Source of the DNA: Marinomonas spartinae
GTDB lineage: Bacteria; Pseudomonadota; Gammaproteobacteria; Pseudomonadales; Marinomonadaceae
Assembly (NCBI RefSeq): GCF_900089775.1
Contig: NZ_FLOB01000002.1
Location: 248,001-312,000 of the forward strand
Direction of reading: 5' to 3'
DNA: 64,000 nucleotides
This document shows, one piece after another, positions 37,008 through 46,560 of this stretch; position 1 is the first letter of the stretch, and each line of letters opens with the position of its first letter. The notes below the pieces were generated by a model. The model saw only the letters and a list, made by a program, of their open reading frames with translations, ran no database searches and was not told the DNA's origin. A program made the translations under genes and the position numbers.

Positions 37008-39978
37008 GTTTGCCGCCGAGCACGCGGCTTAGAAATGTTTGCTTCCTCAATGTTGCAATAAGTTCTTGTTTGCCGCCGAGCACGCGGCTTAGAAATGTAA
37101 CGCCTTGGCAGATGTACAAGGCTCAGCGTTTGCCGCCGAGCACGCGGCTTAGAAAACAAAAGCATTATCAAATCGTGATACACCAAGGTTTGCCGCCGAG
37201 CACGCGGCTTAGAAAAAAAACGATGTCACGAATTACAGTCTTCAGGGGTTTGCCGCCGAGCACGCGGCTTAGAAAAAAAACGGCTTGATGGGGTGTCATA
37301 TCAATCAGTTTGCCGCCGAGCACGCGGCTTAGAAATGAAAGTCTTTCTGAAAACCACTGAGTGTCTTGTTTGCCGCCGAGCACGCGGCTTAGAAAACCAA
37401 GAAAGACCAGGCGAAAGAGGTGTGGAAGTTTGCCGCCGAGCACGCGGCTTAGAAACAGATAAAGTAAAGGATGTGTTTGATGAGTAAGTTTGCCGCCGAG
37501 CACGCGGCTTAGAAAAGAGCCAGAGGAACCAACAAAGAGCGCATGTTGTTTGCCGCCGAGCACGCGGCTTAGAAAAAATACACCGCGTCTTTTTTGCGCT
37601 CTTGGCGGTTTGCCGCCGAGCACGCGGCTTAGAAAATACGACGAAACCTTCTATTTATCGCATGTACGTTTGCCGCCGAGCACGCGGCTTAGAAAGGATA
37701 TAACTTCATTCTCGTTTAGCAAATAAAGTTTGCCGCCGAGCACGCGGCTTAGAAAATTTTGGTAAATTCGTCTTCGATGAGTATGTTGTTTGCCGCCGAG
37801 CACGCGGCTTAGAAATCATCAATGACAGTAAGCCCCAGCCCACTAACGTTTGCCGCCGAGCACGCGGCTTAGAAAATCTCCTGAACCATTACCGATGAGA
37901 TCTGATAGTTTGCCGCCGAGCACGCGGCTTAGAAAAGTTAAAAAAAGACCTGCAAAATCTAAAAAATGTTTGCCGCCGAGCACGCGGCTTAGAAAGCCAA
38001 GCACTGAGCGTTCAGCCGAGATTGAATGTTTGCCGCCGAGCACGCGGCTTAGAAATAATACCGCAAGCCATGAAAGGCAAGCCAGCTGTTTGCCGCCGAG
38101 CACGCGGCTTAGAAAGATTGATTCTAAATTTCCATCTCGCGACAGCCGTTTGCCGCCGAGCACGCGGCTTAGAAATATCTCGAAAGTATGGTAGCGGTGA
38201 ACCAGTAGTTTGCCGCCGAGCACGCGGCTTAGAAATTTAGGGGAAAACTTATGGCGCGCTATTTGTCGTTTGCCGCCGAGCACGCGGCTTAGAAAAAGAG
38301 ATTGAAAAGCTCAACTTCTGGCTCAAAGTTTGCCGCCGAGCACGCGGCTTAGAAAAGTTTGCGGATGATGGCGTATTCCAAACCCACTGTTTGCCGCCGA
38401 GCACGCGGCTTAGAAATAATAACCCCAAAAATGGTAGAGACCGTATTTGTTTGCCGCCGAGCACGCGACTTAGAAACAACGCTCAACAACGTCGAAAACT
38501 ACACCAACGTTTGCCGCCGAGCACGCGGCTTAGAAACGTTGGACTTTGCAACAGCAGAGGGCCAGCCTGTTTGCCGCCGAGCACGCGGCTTAGAAAAGTA
38601 GCGGGGCTCACAGAAAGCGTTAATCTTCGTTTGCCGCCGAGCACGCGGCTTAGAAACTGTGGCGTTTTGACTGTCACGTAAGCTCCGAGTTTGCCGCCGA
38701 GCACGCGGCTTAGAAAAATAAGCGCAAATGTTACGCTTATTGGTAATTGTTTGCCGCCGAGCACGCGGCTTAGGAATGGCGCAGTAATTGACCGTCTTTT
38801 TATCGAATGTTTGCCGCCGAGCACGCGGCTTAGAAAACATCCCGATATTCGTCATCACGATAAGCACGGTTTGCCGCCGAGCACGCGGCTTAGAAACTTA
38901 CGCGGTTGTAGAAATGAAAAGTTTAGACGTTTGCCGCCGAGCACGCGGCTTAGAAAAATAAAATCCAGCGCCTCAGCCATGCCCAACTGTTTGCCGCCGA
39001 GCACGCGGCTTAGAAAGACCACGCGAACCAGCGAGAGTTTGATGTGTTGTTTGCCGCCGAACAGGCGGCTTAGAAAAAGAAGCTCATTACTTCTTCAGGT
39101 TTACTCATTCTTCACCGCCGAACAGGCGGCTTAGAAATTGCTCCGCTCCCCAGCAAATACAGACAAAAGCTTCACCGCCGAACAGGCGGCTTAGAAATAG
39201 GCTATTAGGATTAATCACCCCTTGCATCTCTTCACCGCCGAACAGGCGGCTTAGAAAAGCATTCAAAACCATGTGTTAGAACTGATGAACTTCACTGCCG
39301 AACAGGCGGCTTAGAAATTTGTTGATGGACTCAAGATAATCACCTTCTTCTTCACCGCCGAACAGGCGGCTTAGAAAAGCAGTGTTCCACCTTGCCCCAT
39401 CTTCAAAGCCTTCACCGCCGAACAGGCGGCTTAGAAAGAGGAGGATGTTAGGCGTAATCGTGAAATGATCTTCACCGCCGAACAGGCGGCTTAGAAAGCG
39501 AGCGGGTATGGTCGTTTCTTGCAATGGTTCTTCACCGCCGAACAGGCGGCTTAGAAATTGTGGCTGATTGAATCCACCTTGCTGTTGCCCTTCACCGCCG
39601 AACAGGCGGCTTAGAAAATGCGTTTGTGCGCAAGTTTAGATCTGGCGCAACTTCACCGCCGAACAGGCGGCTTAGAAAATAGTCGGTCGCCAACAGCGCC
39701 AAAGCCTTGGCTTCACCGCCGAACAGGCGGCTTAGAAAGAGACAGCGCGCCATTTTTTAGATTAGGTCAACTTCACCGCCGAACAGGCGGCTTAGAAATA
39801 ATGGTGACACGGTGGGGGATTTCATGTTGCCTTCACCGCCGAACAGGCGGCTTAGAAATGAAATTTCACTTGCGGCATATGCAAGGCTTCCTTCACCGCC
39901 GAACAGGCGGCTTAGAAAGAATACCACCGCACCGATGCGGCGGCTCATTTCTTCACCGCCGAGCACGCGGCTTAGAAA
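37008..39978 (+). CRISPR. type I-F CRISPR array, 50 repeats, 49 spacers, two repeat types
   Basis: Repeats are 28 bases and spacers 32, except three of 33 (38356-38388, 39077-39109, 39618-39650). Leader-side repeats 1-34 (from 37008) begin GTTTGCC and contain GAGCACGCGG. Repeat 35 (39049-39076) has the left half of that type and the right half of the next. Repeats 36-49 (39110-39918) begin CTTCACC and contain GAACAGGCGG. Repeat 50 (39951-39978) combines the CTTCACC start with GAGCACGCGG. All end in TTAGAAA except one with TTAGGAA (38749). Other single variants are G20A at 38449 and C7T at 39290. The cas operon lies immediately upstream, so the leader is on the left. No duplicate spacers were noticed by eye. 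Confidence 0.97.
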
Positions 39979-40046
39979 AACGGGTCTAGATTAACGTTGC
40001 GAAGTTCCGTATGATTTTGGCCTGCCTATGGAAGAGGGATCATATT

Positions 40047-41219
40047 ATGACTTGGAAACACTCAGGGAAAGTTGAGGCATTTGACGAGATTGGCTTAGAT
40101 CAGCAGATGGCACAGCAGTATGGTTTGGCATATAACCCTGCAGATCTGATGAGTGCGCGTATTTTTATTTCTCGTCAAGCGCTTGCTATGCTAGCAAGCC
40201 TTAACCATTTCGATCAGCAAAAAGTGATCAAAGAAATCGCTTTTGTCTGTAATAACCCCAATAGTTGCAGCTCCACTAAGCACAGCTTAATGCCATTTAA
40301 GCGCTTCTATCGTACAAAAGATCAGTTTCGTTCTTATCATTACCTAATTGACTTTAAAATCACGAAAAATGATCAAGTAGTTATTCATGATATCTATCTT
40401 GATCAAACGCTTGTTGGTCCAAAGTCGAGACACCGTTTAGAACGTAATATGCTTTACAATGTTAAACGAATAGGTGGCCGTTTTAATGGTGCTCTGGATG
40501 ACGATGATCTTAAGCGGTCAATAGGGGCGTGGAGTCAAGATTTAGAAGCAGAGAGTCAAATATCTAATCAACATGCTGCTGTTAATGGTATGCAAAATGA
40601 TTTGAATAAAGCAACATGGTTAATGGGGGCACATTTGGATGCAGCCTATCCGAATGATGACTTTGATACTTATACATTATTTCATAATCCGACTGATCGC
40701 ATGTTTTATGATGTGGTCGAATGCGTTTTCGATAAGCGCCAAGGCACGAAATCACAGAATGCGCAACATCTAGCCGCCATATTTTATCAAAATCAGTAAC
40801 AGGGCAAAAAAGTTAAATGGGTTGTTCATAGTCAAGGGGCAATCATCTTTACGGCAGCCTTAGAAGAGTATCGAAAGTGCTATAGTGTCTTATTAACATC
40901 TCAACAAGTGGCTATACATGCTCCTGGTGCCTATGTACCTCGTTTAAAGTTAGCCGCTAACCAACTAGGAATGAAGGTTAATCAACCAAAAAGTAACCCT
41001 TTTGACCTTGTGCCAAATATCGCTGGAGCAAATAACCTATCACCAAGTAGTTTAGTCCGCAGTTTAAAGTTTTTTGGTTTAACCTTTTTTGGAACTGAAC
41101 TGACTAGCCCCCATACCTTACCCTATTTAGGTCTTGAGTCTTATCATGCTCAGTTAAGAATGGCGGGCAATCATCGTAGAGCACAAGATATATTAAATTA
41201 TATAGAAAAGAACACTTAA
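40047..41219 (+). pseudogene. alpha/beta hydrolase-like effector, interrupted by an in-frame stop
   Basis: One reading frame of 391 codons is broken only by TAA at 40797-40799 (codon 251); it resumes in the same frame and ends at 41219. The second half begins QGKKVKWVVHSQGAIIF, a hydrolase nucleophile elbow (Ser262). A candidate catalytic His is in SPHTLPYLG (His356). The first half includes a FHNPTDRMFYDVVE strand region and an N-terminal part I do not recognise. Start ATG 40047 has AGAGGG nearby; there is no good start for the second half. Followed by three immunity-like paralogues, it resembles a lipase-type toxin whose active site is cut off by the stop. Family naming is inference. Confidence 0.65.
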
Positions 41220-41255
41220 TGTGCTCTTTTCTAATCTTATAAAAAGGCCTTTTAT

Positions 41256-42047
41256 ATGATTTTCAAGAAAATATTGCATGGATATCGTGGAGGTATTAAA
41301 CGAAAACGTTCCTCTCATACCTCTTTTCATTTGGACGGTGGTTTTAACTTAATTTTAGATTTGCCTATATGTAATCCACCAAAAACATTTAGTTCAAAAT
41401 GGATGGATTACCCTTTCACAGAGCCAGGTTGGTTTGAAAGTAATTATAGCCAAATAGGTCATGCTAGGTATATACCAGTGTGTGAATATTATTGGTTTTA
41501 CTATCCTATCGTTCCTACTCCATTTCGAGGGGAGCTAGGTCATTTACGTCTTAATTTCATGGTTGAAAAAATAACTGAAGATGTTAGTAATGTAGATGAA
41601 CTAGGTGACGCAATATTGTCTAAGTACAATGAATATTATAATTCATCCATTATTGGGAAGTATTTATTAGGATATAACACTGAAATAATTGAATCTGTGG
41701 AAGAATTCTCGGCTTGTCGAACAACACCACTTAATGAAGAAGAAAAAAAAGAGTTAGTGCAATTTCGTATTAACAAGGGTGGCTTTCCTATAATTAATGA
41801 GTTTGAAAAGAAAACATACAACAATGTAGATTGGGTTAAAATCAAGGAAATACGTTCAGAAGGTATGAAGAAGAAATATTTTTATGCCACCTTGCTAAAT
41901 AAAGGATTCTACTTGTTGGCTAATTTTACATTAGATACGAATATGTCCCACAGTGGTAAAAAGTGGTACAAAGATGCTGAGGCTTCTATTCCCCGCTTAA
42001 TGGAAGGGATTAAACTAGAGTTTTTAGATGATACGGAAAAAACATAA
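41256..42047 (+). CDS. tandem paralogue 1, immunity-like protein
   Basis: A 263-residue protein with no signal peptide or membrane segment, of a family I cannot name. It is the first of three similar tandem genes. Shared marks are a start with GYRGG, the WFESNYSQIGHARYIPV block, GELGHLRLNF, and the C-terminal NMSHSGKKWYKDAE followed by SIPRLMEGI. AT-rich composition and the position after a broken hydrolase toxin gene suggest a cytoplasmic immunity protein (inference). It overlaps the next gene by 20 bases. Confidence 0.7.
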   Translation: MIFKKILHGYRGGIKRKRSSHTSFHLDGGFNLILDLPICNPPKTFSSKWMDYPFTEPGWFESNYSQIGHARYIPVCEYYWFYYPIVPTPFRGELGHLRLNFMVEKITEDVSNVDELGDAILSKYNEYYNSSIIGKYLLGYNTEIIESVEEFSACRTTPLNEEEKKELVQFRINKGGFPIINEFEKKTYNNVDWVKIKEIRSEGMKKKYFYATLLNKGFYLLANFTLDTNMSHSGKKWYKDAEASIPRLMEGIKLEFLDDTEKT

Positions 42048-42849
42048 GACTTTAATTAGGTCTATAAGACAGCTGTTTTTTGGCTATCGAGGCGGTCCAG
42101 ATTTCAACTGCTTAGAACAGAAAAGCTTCTATTTGGACAGTGGATTTAATCTTATTTTAGAACTGCCTAGAAATAACCCTAAAAAGTTAGCTTCGTCTAA
42201 ATGGAAAGACTATCCCTTTACTGAGTCAGGATGGTTTGAGAGTAATTATAGTCAAATAGGTCACTCTAAATACATACCTGTATACGAAGCTTACTGGTTT
42301 TTTTGGCCGCTTATTCCAACTCCTTTGAGAGGCGAACTCGGTCATCTACGTATTAATTTTAGTGTATCTAAACTTTCTAAATCGGTAAATAACTGTCTTG
42401 AACTAGGTGAAGAGGTATTAAAAGAATATAATGATTACTATAACTCACCAATTATTGGGAAATACGGCTTAGGTCATAATGCAGAAATTATAAATAAGGT
42501 AGATGCTCACTCTGAACGTAGGGCTATACCATTTAGCGAAGAGGAAAGAAAAGAGCAAATTGAAATTAATATGAAAAATAGAGGGTATCCTTATCTCAAA
42601 GAATTTGACTGCTTAGAGATTAACGGGGTTGATTGGATTAGATATGTTGAAATAAAATCGAGCGATTTTAAGAAAAAAAATGTATATGCTAGTCTATTAG
42701 GTGATGAATATTATTTGTCTGTTGAGTTTTATTTATCAACTAATATGTCGCATAGTGGTAAAAATTGGTACAAAGATGCGGAGGATTCCATTCCTAGGTT
42801 AATGCAGGGAGTTAGTTTACAGCCTTTAAATGCAAATACCAATAAGTAA
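42028..42849 (+). CDS. tandem paralogue 2, immunity-like protein
   Basis: A 273-residue second copy, with an N-terminus ten residues longer before GYRGG. It is the most diverged of the three at the C-terminus (SVEFYLSTNMSHSGKNWYKD). It keeps the ESNYSQIGHSKYIPVYEAYW block and GELGHLRINF. The only ATG with enough upstream sequence is 42028, inside the end of paralogue 1, so translation is probably coupled. Confidence 0.7.
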   Translation: MIRKKHKTLIRSIRQLFFGYRGGPDFNCLEQKSFYLDSGFNLILELPRNNPKKLASSKWKDYPFTESGWFESNYSQIGHSKYIPVYEAYWFFWPLIPTPLRGELGHLRINFSVSKLSKSVNNCLELGEEVLKEYNDYYNSPIIGKYGLGHNAEIINKVDAHSERRAIPFSEEERKEQIEINMKNRGYPYLKEFDCLEINGVDWIRYVEIKSSDFKKKNVYASLLGDEYYLSVEFYLSTNMSHSGKNWYKDAEDSIPRLMQGVSLQPLNANTNK

Positions 42850-42856
42850 AAGGACT

Positions 42857-43648
42857 ATGCTTATTAAGAAGCTACTATATGGCTATCGTGGTGGGGTAAA
42901 TTTCAAATATTTTTCTCAGGAGTTTTATACTTTAGATGAAAAGATTAAAGTTGATTTGAACTTGCCGATATGTAACCCAATAAAGCCAAAAAAAGCCAAA
43001 CTTGTAAACTATCCACTTTCTAGTTCTGACTGGTTTGAAAATAATTATAATCAAATATTGCATTCCAAATATATTCCAATACATGAAGCCTACTGGTTTT
43101 ATTGGCCTGTTATACCAGTTCCTTTTCAAGGCGAATTAGGTAATTTGCGTCTCAATATTACTGCTTCTAAGGCTATGTCTCCAGTATCTAATATTGATGA
43201 GTTGGGACTAATCATATTAAAAGAATATAATGAGTATTATAATTCCCCTGTGATAGGTAAGTACTTTAAGGGGCATAATGTGAAGTTGGCTAATAATATG
43301 AATCAGGAGCTGGATAGGCGAGCAACAAAATACTCTAGGGAAGAGAGAGAAGATCTTATAGCATCTTGTATCTTTGAATCTGGTTTTCCTGAAATTAACC
43401 ATTTCGAAAAAAATAATGTTAATGGTATAAAATGGGTTAGATACATTGAAGGAGGATCAGACGTTATGCAAAAAAAGTATGTGTATGCCACACTATTAAA
43501 TGAAGAGTTTTATCTTCTGGCTAATTTTACATTAGATACGAATATGTCTCACAGTGGTAAAAAGTGGTACAAAGATGCTGAAGCTTCTATTCCCCGATTA
43601 ATGGAAGGAATTAATTTAGAATTTTTAGATGTGATTGAGAAAAATTAA
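42857..43648 (+). CDS. tandem paralogue 3, immunity-like protein
   Basis: A 263-residue third copy. I chose ATG 42857, with AAAAGGA just upstream, because MLIKKLLYGYRGG aligns with paralogue 1; ATG 42830 is possible. The middle differs from the other two, yet its last about 110 bases of homology match paralogue 1 almost base for base (around 43527-43640 against 41927-42040). That pattern fits recent gene conversion or unequal duplication. Confidence 0.7.
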   Translation: MLIKKLLYGYRGGVNFKYFSQEFYTLDEKIKVDLNLPICNPIKPKKAKLVNYPLSSSDWFENNYNQILHSKYIPIHEAYWFYWPVIPVPFQGELGNLRLNITASKAMSPVSNIDELGLIILKEYNEYYNSPVIGKYFKGHNVKLANNMNQELDRRATKYSREEREDLIASCIFESGFPEINHFEKNNVNGIKWVRYIEGGSDVMQKKYVYATLLNEEFYLLANFTLDTNMSHSGKKWYKDAEASIPRLMEGINLEFLDVIEKN

Positions 43649-43717
43649 AACCGATTATATCTATTAAAAAGCTATTTATTCCATGGATATGATGATAAAT
43701 CAGATTTTAAACGGTCA

Positions 43718-43855
43718 TAACAGGAGGCTTAGAAAGTACCCTCCCCAAATTTATGACAAACAATTGCCTTCACCGCCGAACAGGCGGATTAAAAATTACT
43801 CCATTCCGAAGGAGATTAGCGTCAACACTTTACTGTCGCAGATGCGGCTTAGGTC
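43718..43855 (+). CRISPR. relic of a CRISPR array end: three degenerate repeats, two spacers
   Basis: A right-hand repeat half (AACAGGAGGCTTAGAAA, ending 43735) is followed by exactly 32 bases. A repeat at 43768-43795 then differs from the array's distal type at two positions (CGGATTAAAAA). Another 32 bases follow, and a third repeat at 43828-43855 keeps 20 of 28 positions. The orientation and phase match the main array 3.7 kb upstream. The first unit lacks its left half, so the cassette boundary probably lies near 43718. Confidence 0.85.
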
Positions 43856-43863
43856 AGGTCGAT

Positions 43864-44628
43864 TTATCCCCAGTTGATTTCGGCAAGGGATTCGAAGCTG
43901 GGTTTGGCAAAGTAGTAGCCTTGGAATAGGTGGATTCCCATGTCTTCTAGGGTGTGGTATTCGGCTTGTTTTTCGATGCCTTCAGCGATGATGGTGATAT
44001 TAAGATCGTTAAATAGGTTGATGAGGTTTTTGACGATGGTTTGTCGGGTTTTGTCTTGGTCGATGTTTCTGATCAAGGCGATGTCAATTTTGATGATGTC
44101 GGTTTGTAGGTCAGCAAGTTGATTGAGGCCATTGAAGCCAGCGCCAAAGTCGTCTGTGGCGGTGAGAAAGCCTTGGTCTTTATAGTATTCGATGATGGAT
44201 TTTAAGTGCTGGCTATCGATAATTTGTTCGTTTTCGGTGAATTCAAAGATGATTTTTTCTTGCGGAAATTGGTATAACTCGGCGGCGTTTAGTGTGGTGC
44301 GCAGGCACAGTTCTGGCTTGTAAATGGCGTTGGGCAGAAAGTTGATGCTTAAGCGGCTGTCGGTTGTTTGTATGCCCAGTTCTGAAGCCAATTTGATGGC
44401 TTTTACGCGACAGCTCTGGTCAAAACGGTAGAGGTTGGTTTGGTTAACGTTTTGCAGGACTTGATAAGCACTTTCTTGGTTGAGCCCCCGCACGAGCGCT
44501 TCTTGTGCGTAGATGCTTTTGTTCTTGGTGTTAATAATGGGCTGAAACGCCATAGTGAAGTCAAACTCAAGATCGCAAGCGTTGGCGCATTGGGTGCAGC
44601 CAAGTGGTTTAAAGTCTGTTTGTCTCAT
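43864..44628 (-). CDS. EAL-domain protein with N-terminal Cys cluster
   Basis: EAL domains hydrolyse cyclic di-GMP. The 254-residue protein is almost only an EAL domain, and the usual catalytic motifs are present: QEALVRG (Glu43), INFLPNAIY, FEFTENEQI, TATDDFGAGFNGL, IIKIDIALIR, IIAEGIEKQAEY and LFQGYYFAKP. An N-terminal GCTQCANACD segment places Cys at residues 11, 14 and 18, which could bind metal or respond to redox state (inference). Its stop lies 9 bases from the CRISPR relic, convergent with the cassette. Confidence 0.9.
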   Translation of the reverse strand: MRQTDFKPLGCTQCANACDLEFDFTMAFQPIINTKNKSIYAQEALVRGLNQESAYQVLQNVNQTNLYRFDQSCRVKAIKLASELGIQTTDSRLSINFLPNAIYKPELCLRTTLNAAELYQFPQEKIIFEFTENEQIIDSQHLKSIIEYYKDQGFLTATDDFGAGFNGLNQLADLQTDIIKIDIALIRNIDQDKTRQTIVKNLINLFNDLNITIIAEGIEKQAEYHTLEDMGIHLFQGYYFAKPSFESLAEINWG

Positions 44629-44876
44629 TGAGTTTAAGCCTCTTTTGTTAAGTGGTGACGCTTTATCAGGTGATGCTGCCTTTTATACCTCGACAAGATT
44701 CTAGGGTGGTTGTGCTTGTGATGCGAATCAAGAGTCTTTTAAATTGTAAGTGACCTTTTAGCGGATTGTCCTTTTGTTTTGTGTGATCTTTTGTTTTTAT
44801 GGACAGGGGTGAATGGTTAAGTGAAACATGAGTAGGGCAGTGTTTATCATGAAAACTTGATAAAAAGGAGGGCGTG

Positions 44877-45611
44877 ATGTCGTATCTATTCCTACCTGGT
44901 TTGTTATGTGATGCTGCTGTTTGGCAGTCAGTGTTGTCTCCGTTTCCTCGTGATGAGGTGTCGGTGGTGGATTATGGGGATGCCGATTCCATAGAAGCCA
45001 TGGCGGAGGCCGTGTTGCAATCGTCCCCAGAGCGTTTTGTTCTGGTGGGGCATTCTATGGGAGGCTTGGTGGCGTTAGAGGTTTGTCGTCAAGCACCGGA
45101 GCGCGTGAGTCATTTGGTTTTGTTGGATACGGGCTATAAGGCGCTTCCGAAAGATCACAAAGGGGAGCAGGAAAAAGCCTCTCTGCTCGCTTTGCTGGCA
45201 CTGGCTAAAGAGCAAGGAATGGCAGCAATGGGGCGCCAATTGCTAGCGGAGATGGTTCATCCAGATCGCTTAAAGGACGATCCTTTGGTCTCGTCTATAT
45301 TAGCGATGATGGAGCGGCAAACGTTGGCAACCTTTACGGCTCAGGTCAATGCATTGGTACAGCGTCCCGATGCGACTTGTGTGTTACGTGAGGTGGCGTG
45401 CCCTGTATTATTGATGTGTGGTCGTCAGGACAGTTGGACCCCTGTTTCGCTGCATGAGGCGATGTTGTTGCTGGTGCCGGATGGCGAGTTGCATGTGATC
45501 GAGGAATCGGGGCATGTGACGCCCATGGAGCAGCCGCAGGCGGTGGTCAGTCAGTTGCAAGCTTGGTTAGCGCTTAATCAAGCAGATAAAGAAAGAGAAA
45601 GCCTAATTTGA
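44877..45611 (+). CDS. alpha/beta hydrolase
   Basis: A 244-residue alpha/beta hydrolase. The nucleophile elbow is GHSMGGLVALEV (Ser near 62), the acid lies in LMCGRQDSWTPVS, and the His in ESGHVTPMEQP. These are the classical triad and spacing of small esterases and lactonases; the substrate cannot be inferred. ATG 44877 follows AAGGAGGG; GTG 44874 is an alternative. A terminator follows. Confidence 0.9.
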   Translation: MSYLFLPGLLCDAAVWQSVLSPFPRDEVSVVDYGDADSIEAMAEAVLQSSPERFVLVGHSMGGLVALEVCRQAPERVSHLVLLDTGYKALPKDHKGEQEKASLLALLALAKEQGMAAMGRQLLAEMVHPDRLKDDPLVSSILAMMERQTLATFTAQVNALVQRPDATCVLREVACPVLLMCGRQDSWTPVSLHEAMLLLVPDGELHVIEESGHVTPMEQPQAVVSQLQAWLALNQADKERESLI

Positions 45612-45632
45612 TAATAAATTAGGCTTTTTTTA
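45599..45632. terminator. Rho-independent terminator
   Basis: AAGCCTAATTT / AAATTAGGCTT stem with loop GATAAT and a T-run, between the convergent hydrolase and pirin genes. Confidence 0.92.
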
Positions 45633-45671
45633 TTTCTGTCAGATTGGCCAAAGTCATCCGATATAAGGAGG

Positions 45672-46382
45672 TTAGTGCGCCGCTTCAACTAGGTCAAACA
45701 CTAGGGCTTTGACAGTGTCTTGTCCTGTATTGTGAAGTTGCACTTTGCCCTCTTCGGTGATTTTTGCACCGTCGCCTGGATGGAGTACTGTTCCATCTTG
45801 TAGGGTCAGTTCGCCTTCAATTTGATGAATGTAGAGACTGCGTTTGTTTTCCACATTTAGATCCTGTGCTTTGTCAGCCGATAAGATCAATTGATGAAGG
45901 CTGGCATTTTGCTTGATGCTTAAGGTGCCGTCGCGGCCATCAGGGGTGATGACGGTGGTTAGGCCTTCTTGTTGACCAAAATCCTTTTGTTGATAACCAG
46001 GTGTACCACCAAATTCGTTTGGTTGAATCCAAATTTGTAGGAATTTTAGCGTCTGCGAATCGGAGGCGTTGAATTCGCTATGGTAGATGCCTTTGCCAGC
46101 GGACATCAGCTGGAATTCCCCAGCGGGTAGTTCTTTGATATTACCAGTACTGTCTTTGTGAGCTATACGGCCTTGTAGTACGTAGCTGATAATTTCCATG
46201 TCTTTGTGACCATGGGTTTCAAAGCCTGCGCTTGGGGTGACGGTATCGTCGTTGATAACACGCAGATGTGAGAATCCCATGTGTTTAGGGTCATAGTAAT
46301 GGCCAAATGAAAAAGTGTGGTGACTGTTTAACCAACCGAAGTTTGCGGTGCCACGATCCTCTGCTTTTCTAATGGTAATCAT
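45672..46382 (-). CDS. pirin family protein
   Basis: A 236-residue bicupin pirin. The metal-site motifs FGHYYDPKHMGFSHLRVIN, HGHKDMEIISYVLQG and SAGKGIYHSEFN in the first cupin are intact. Bacterial pirins can act as quercetin dioxygenases or stress-linked oxidoreductases; the role here is unknown. AGGAGAAGC precedes the start. It is divergent from a LysR gene, which may control it. Confidence 0.92.
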   Translation of the reverse strand: MITIRKAEDRGTANFGWLNSHHTFSFGHYYDPKHMGFSHLRVINDDTVTPSAGFETHGHKDMEIISYVLQGRIAHKDSTGNIKELPAGEFQLMSAGKGIYHSEFNASDSQTLKFLQIWIQPNEFGGTPGYQQKDFGQQEGLTTVITPDGRDGTLSIKQNASLHQLILSADKAQDLNVENKRSLYIHQIEGELTLQDGTVLHPGDGAKITEEGKVQLHNTGQDTVKALVFDLVEAAH

Positions 46383-46560
46383 ACTGCTTCTCCTAATAGT
46401 GTGTTTGTGGCGAGCAGGATGTATGCCTGTTGTGAGCTTGTGTTAAGTCACGTCGCCTAAGGTATAGAAGCAGTGTAGGCGTTAAGAAAGGCAAAGAAAA
46501 TCGGAAGCTTTTGAGGTAGTATTTCAAAAATATTGAAGGCCAATGGATAAGGGGGTGTTT

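Noticed and set aside
37036-39950. Self-targeting spacers matching this window.
   Set aside because: None was noticed by eye, and a proper alignment search could not be run; no claim is made.
36992-39994. Many open frames on both strands across the CRISPR array, with repeated PPSTRLRK, CRRARGLE or FLSRVLGGK units.
   Set aside because: They are translations of the 28-base repeats with a 60-base period (a multiple of three), not genes.
39979-43717. Full type VI secretion locus around the toxin-like cassette.
   Set aside because: No VgrG, Hcp, PAAR, adaptor or sheath gene is present, so the secretion route is unknown.
43683-43877. 64-codon plus frame after the third paralogue.
   Set aside because: It runs through the CRISPR relic and includes translated repeat halves.
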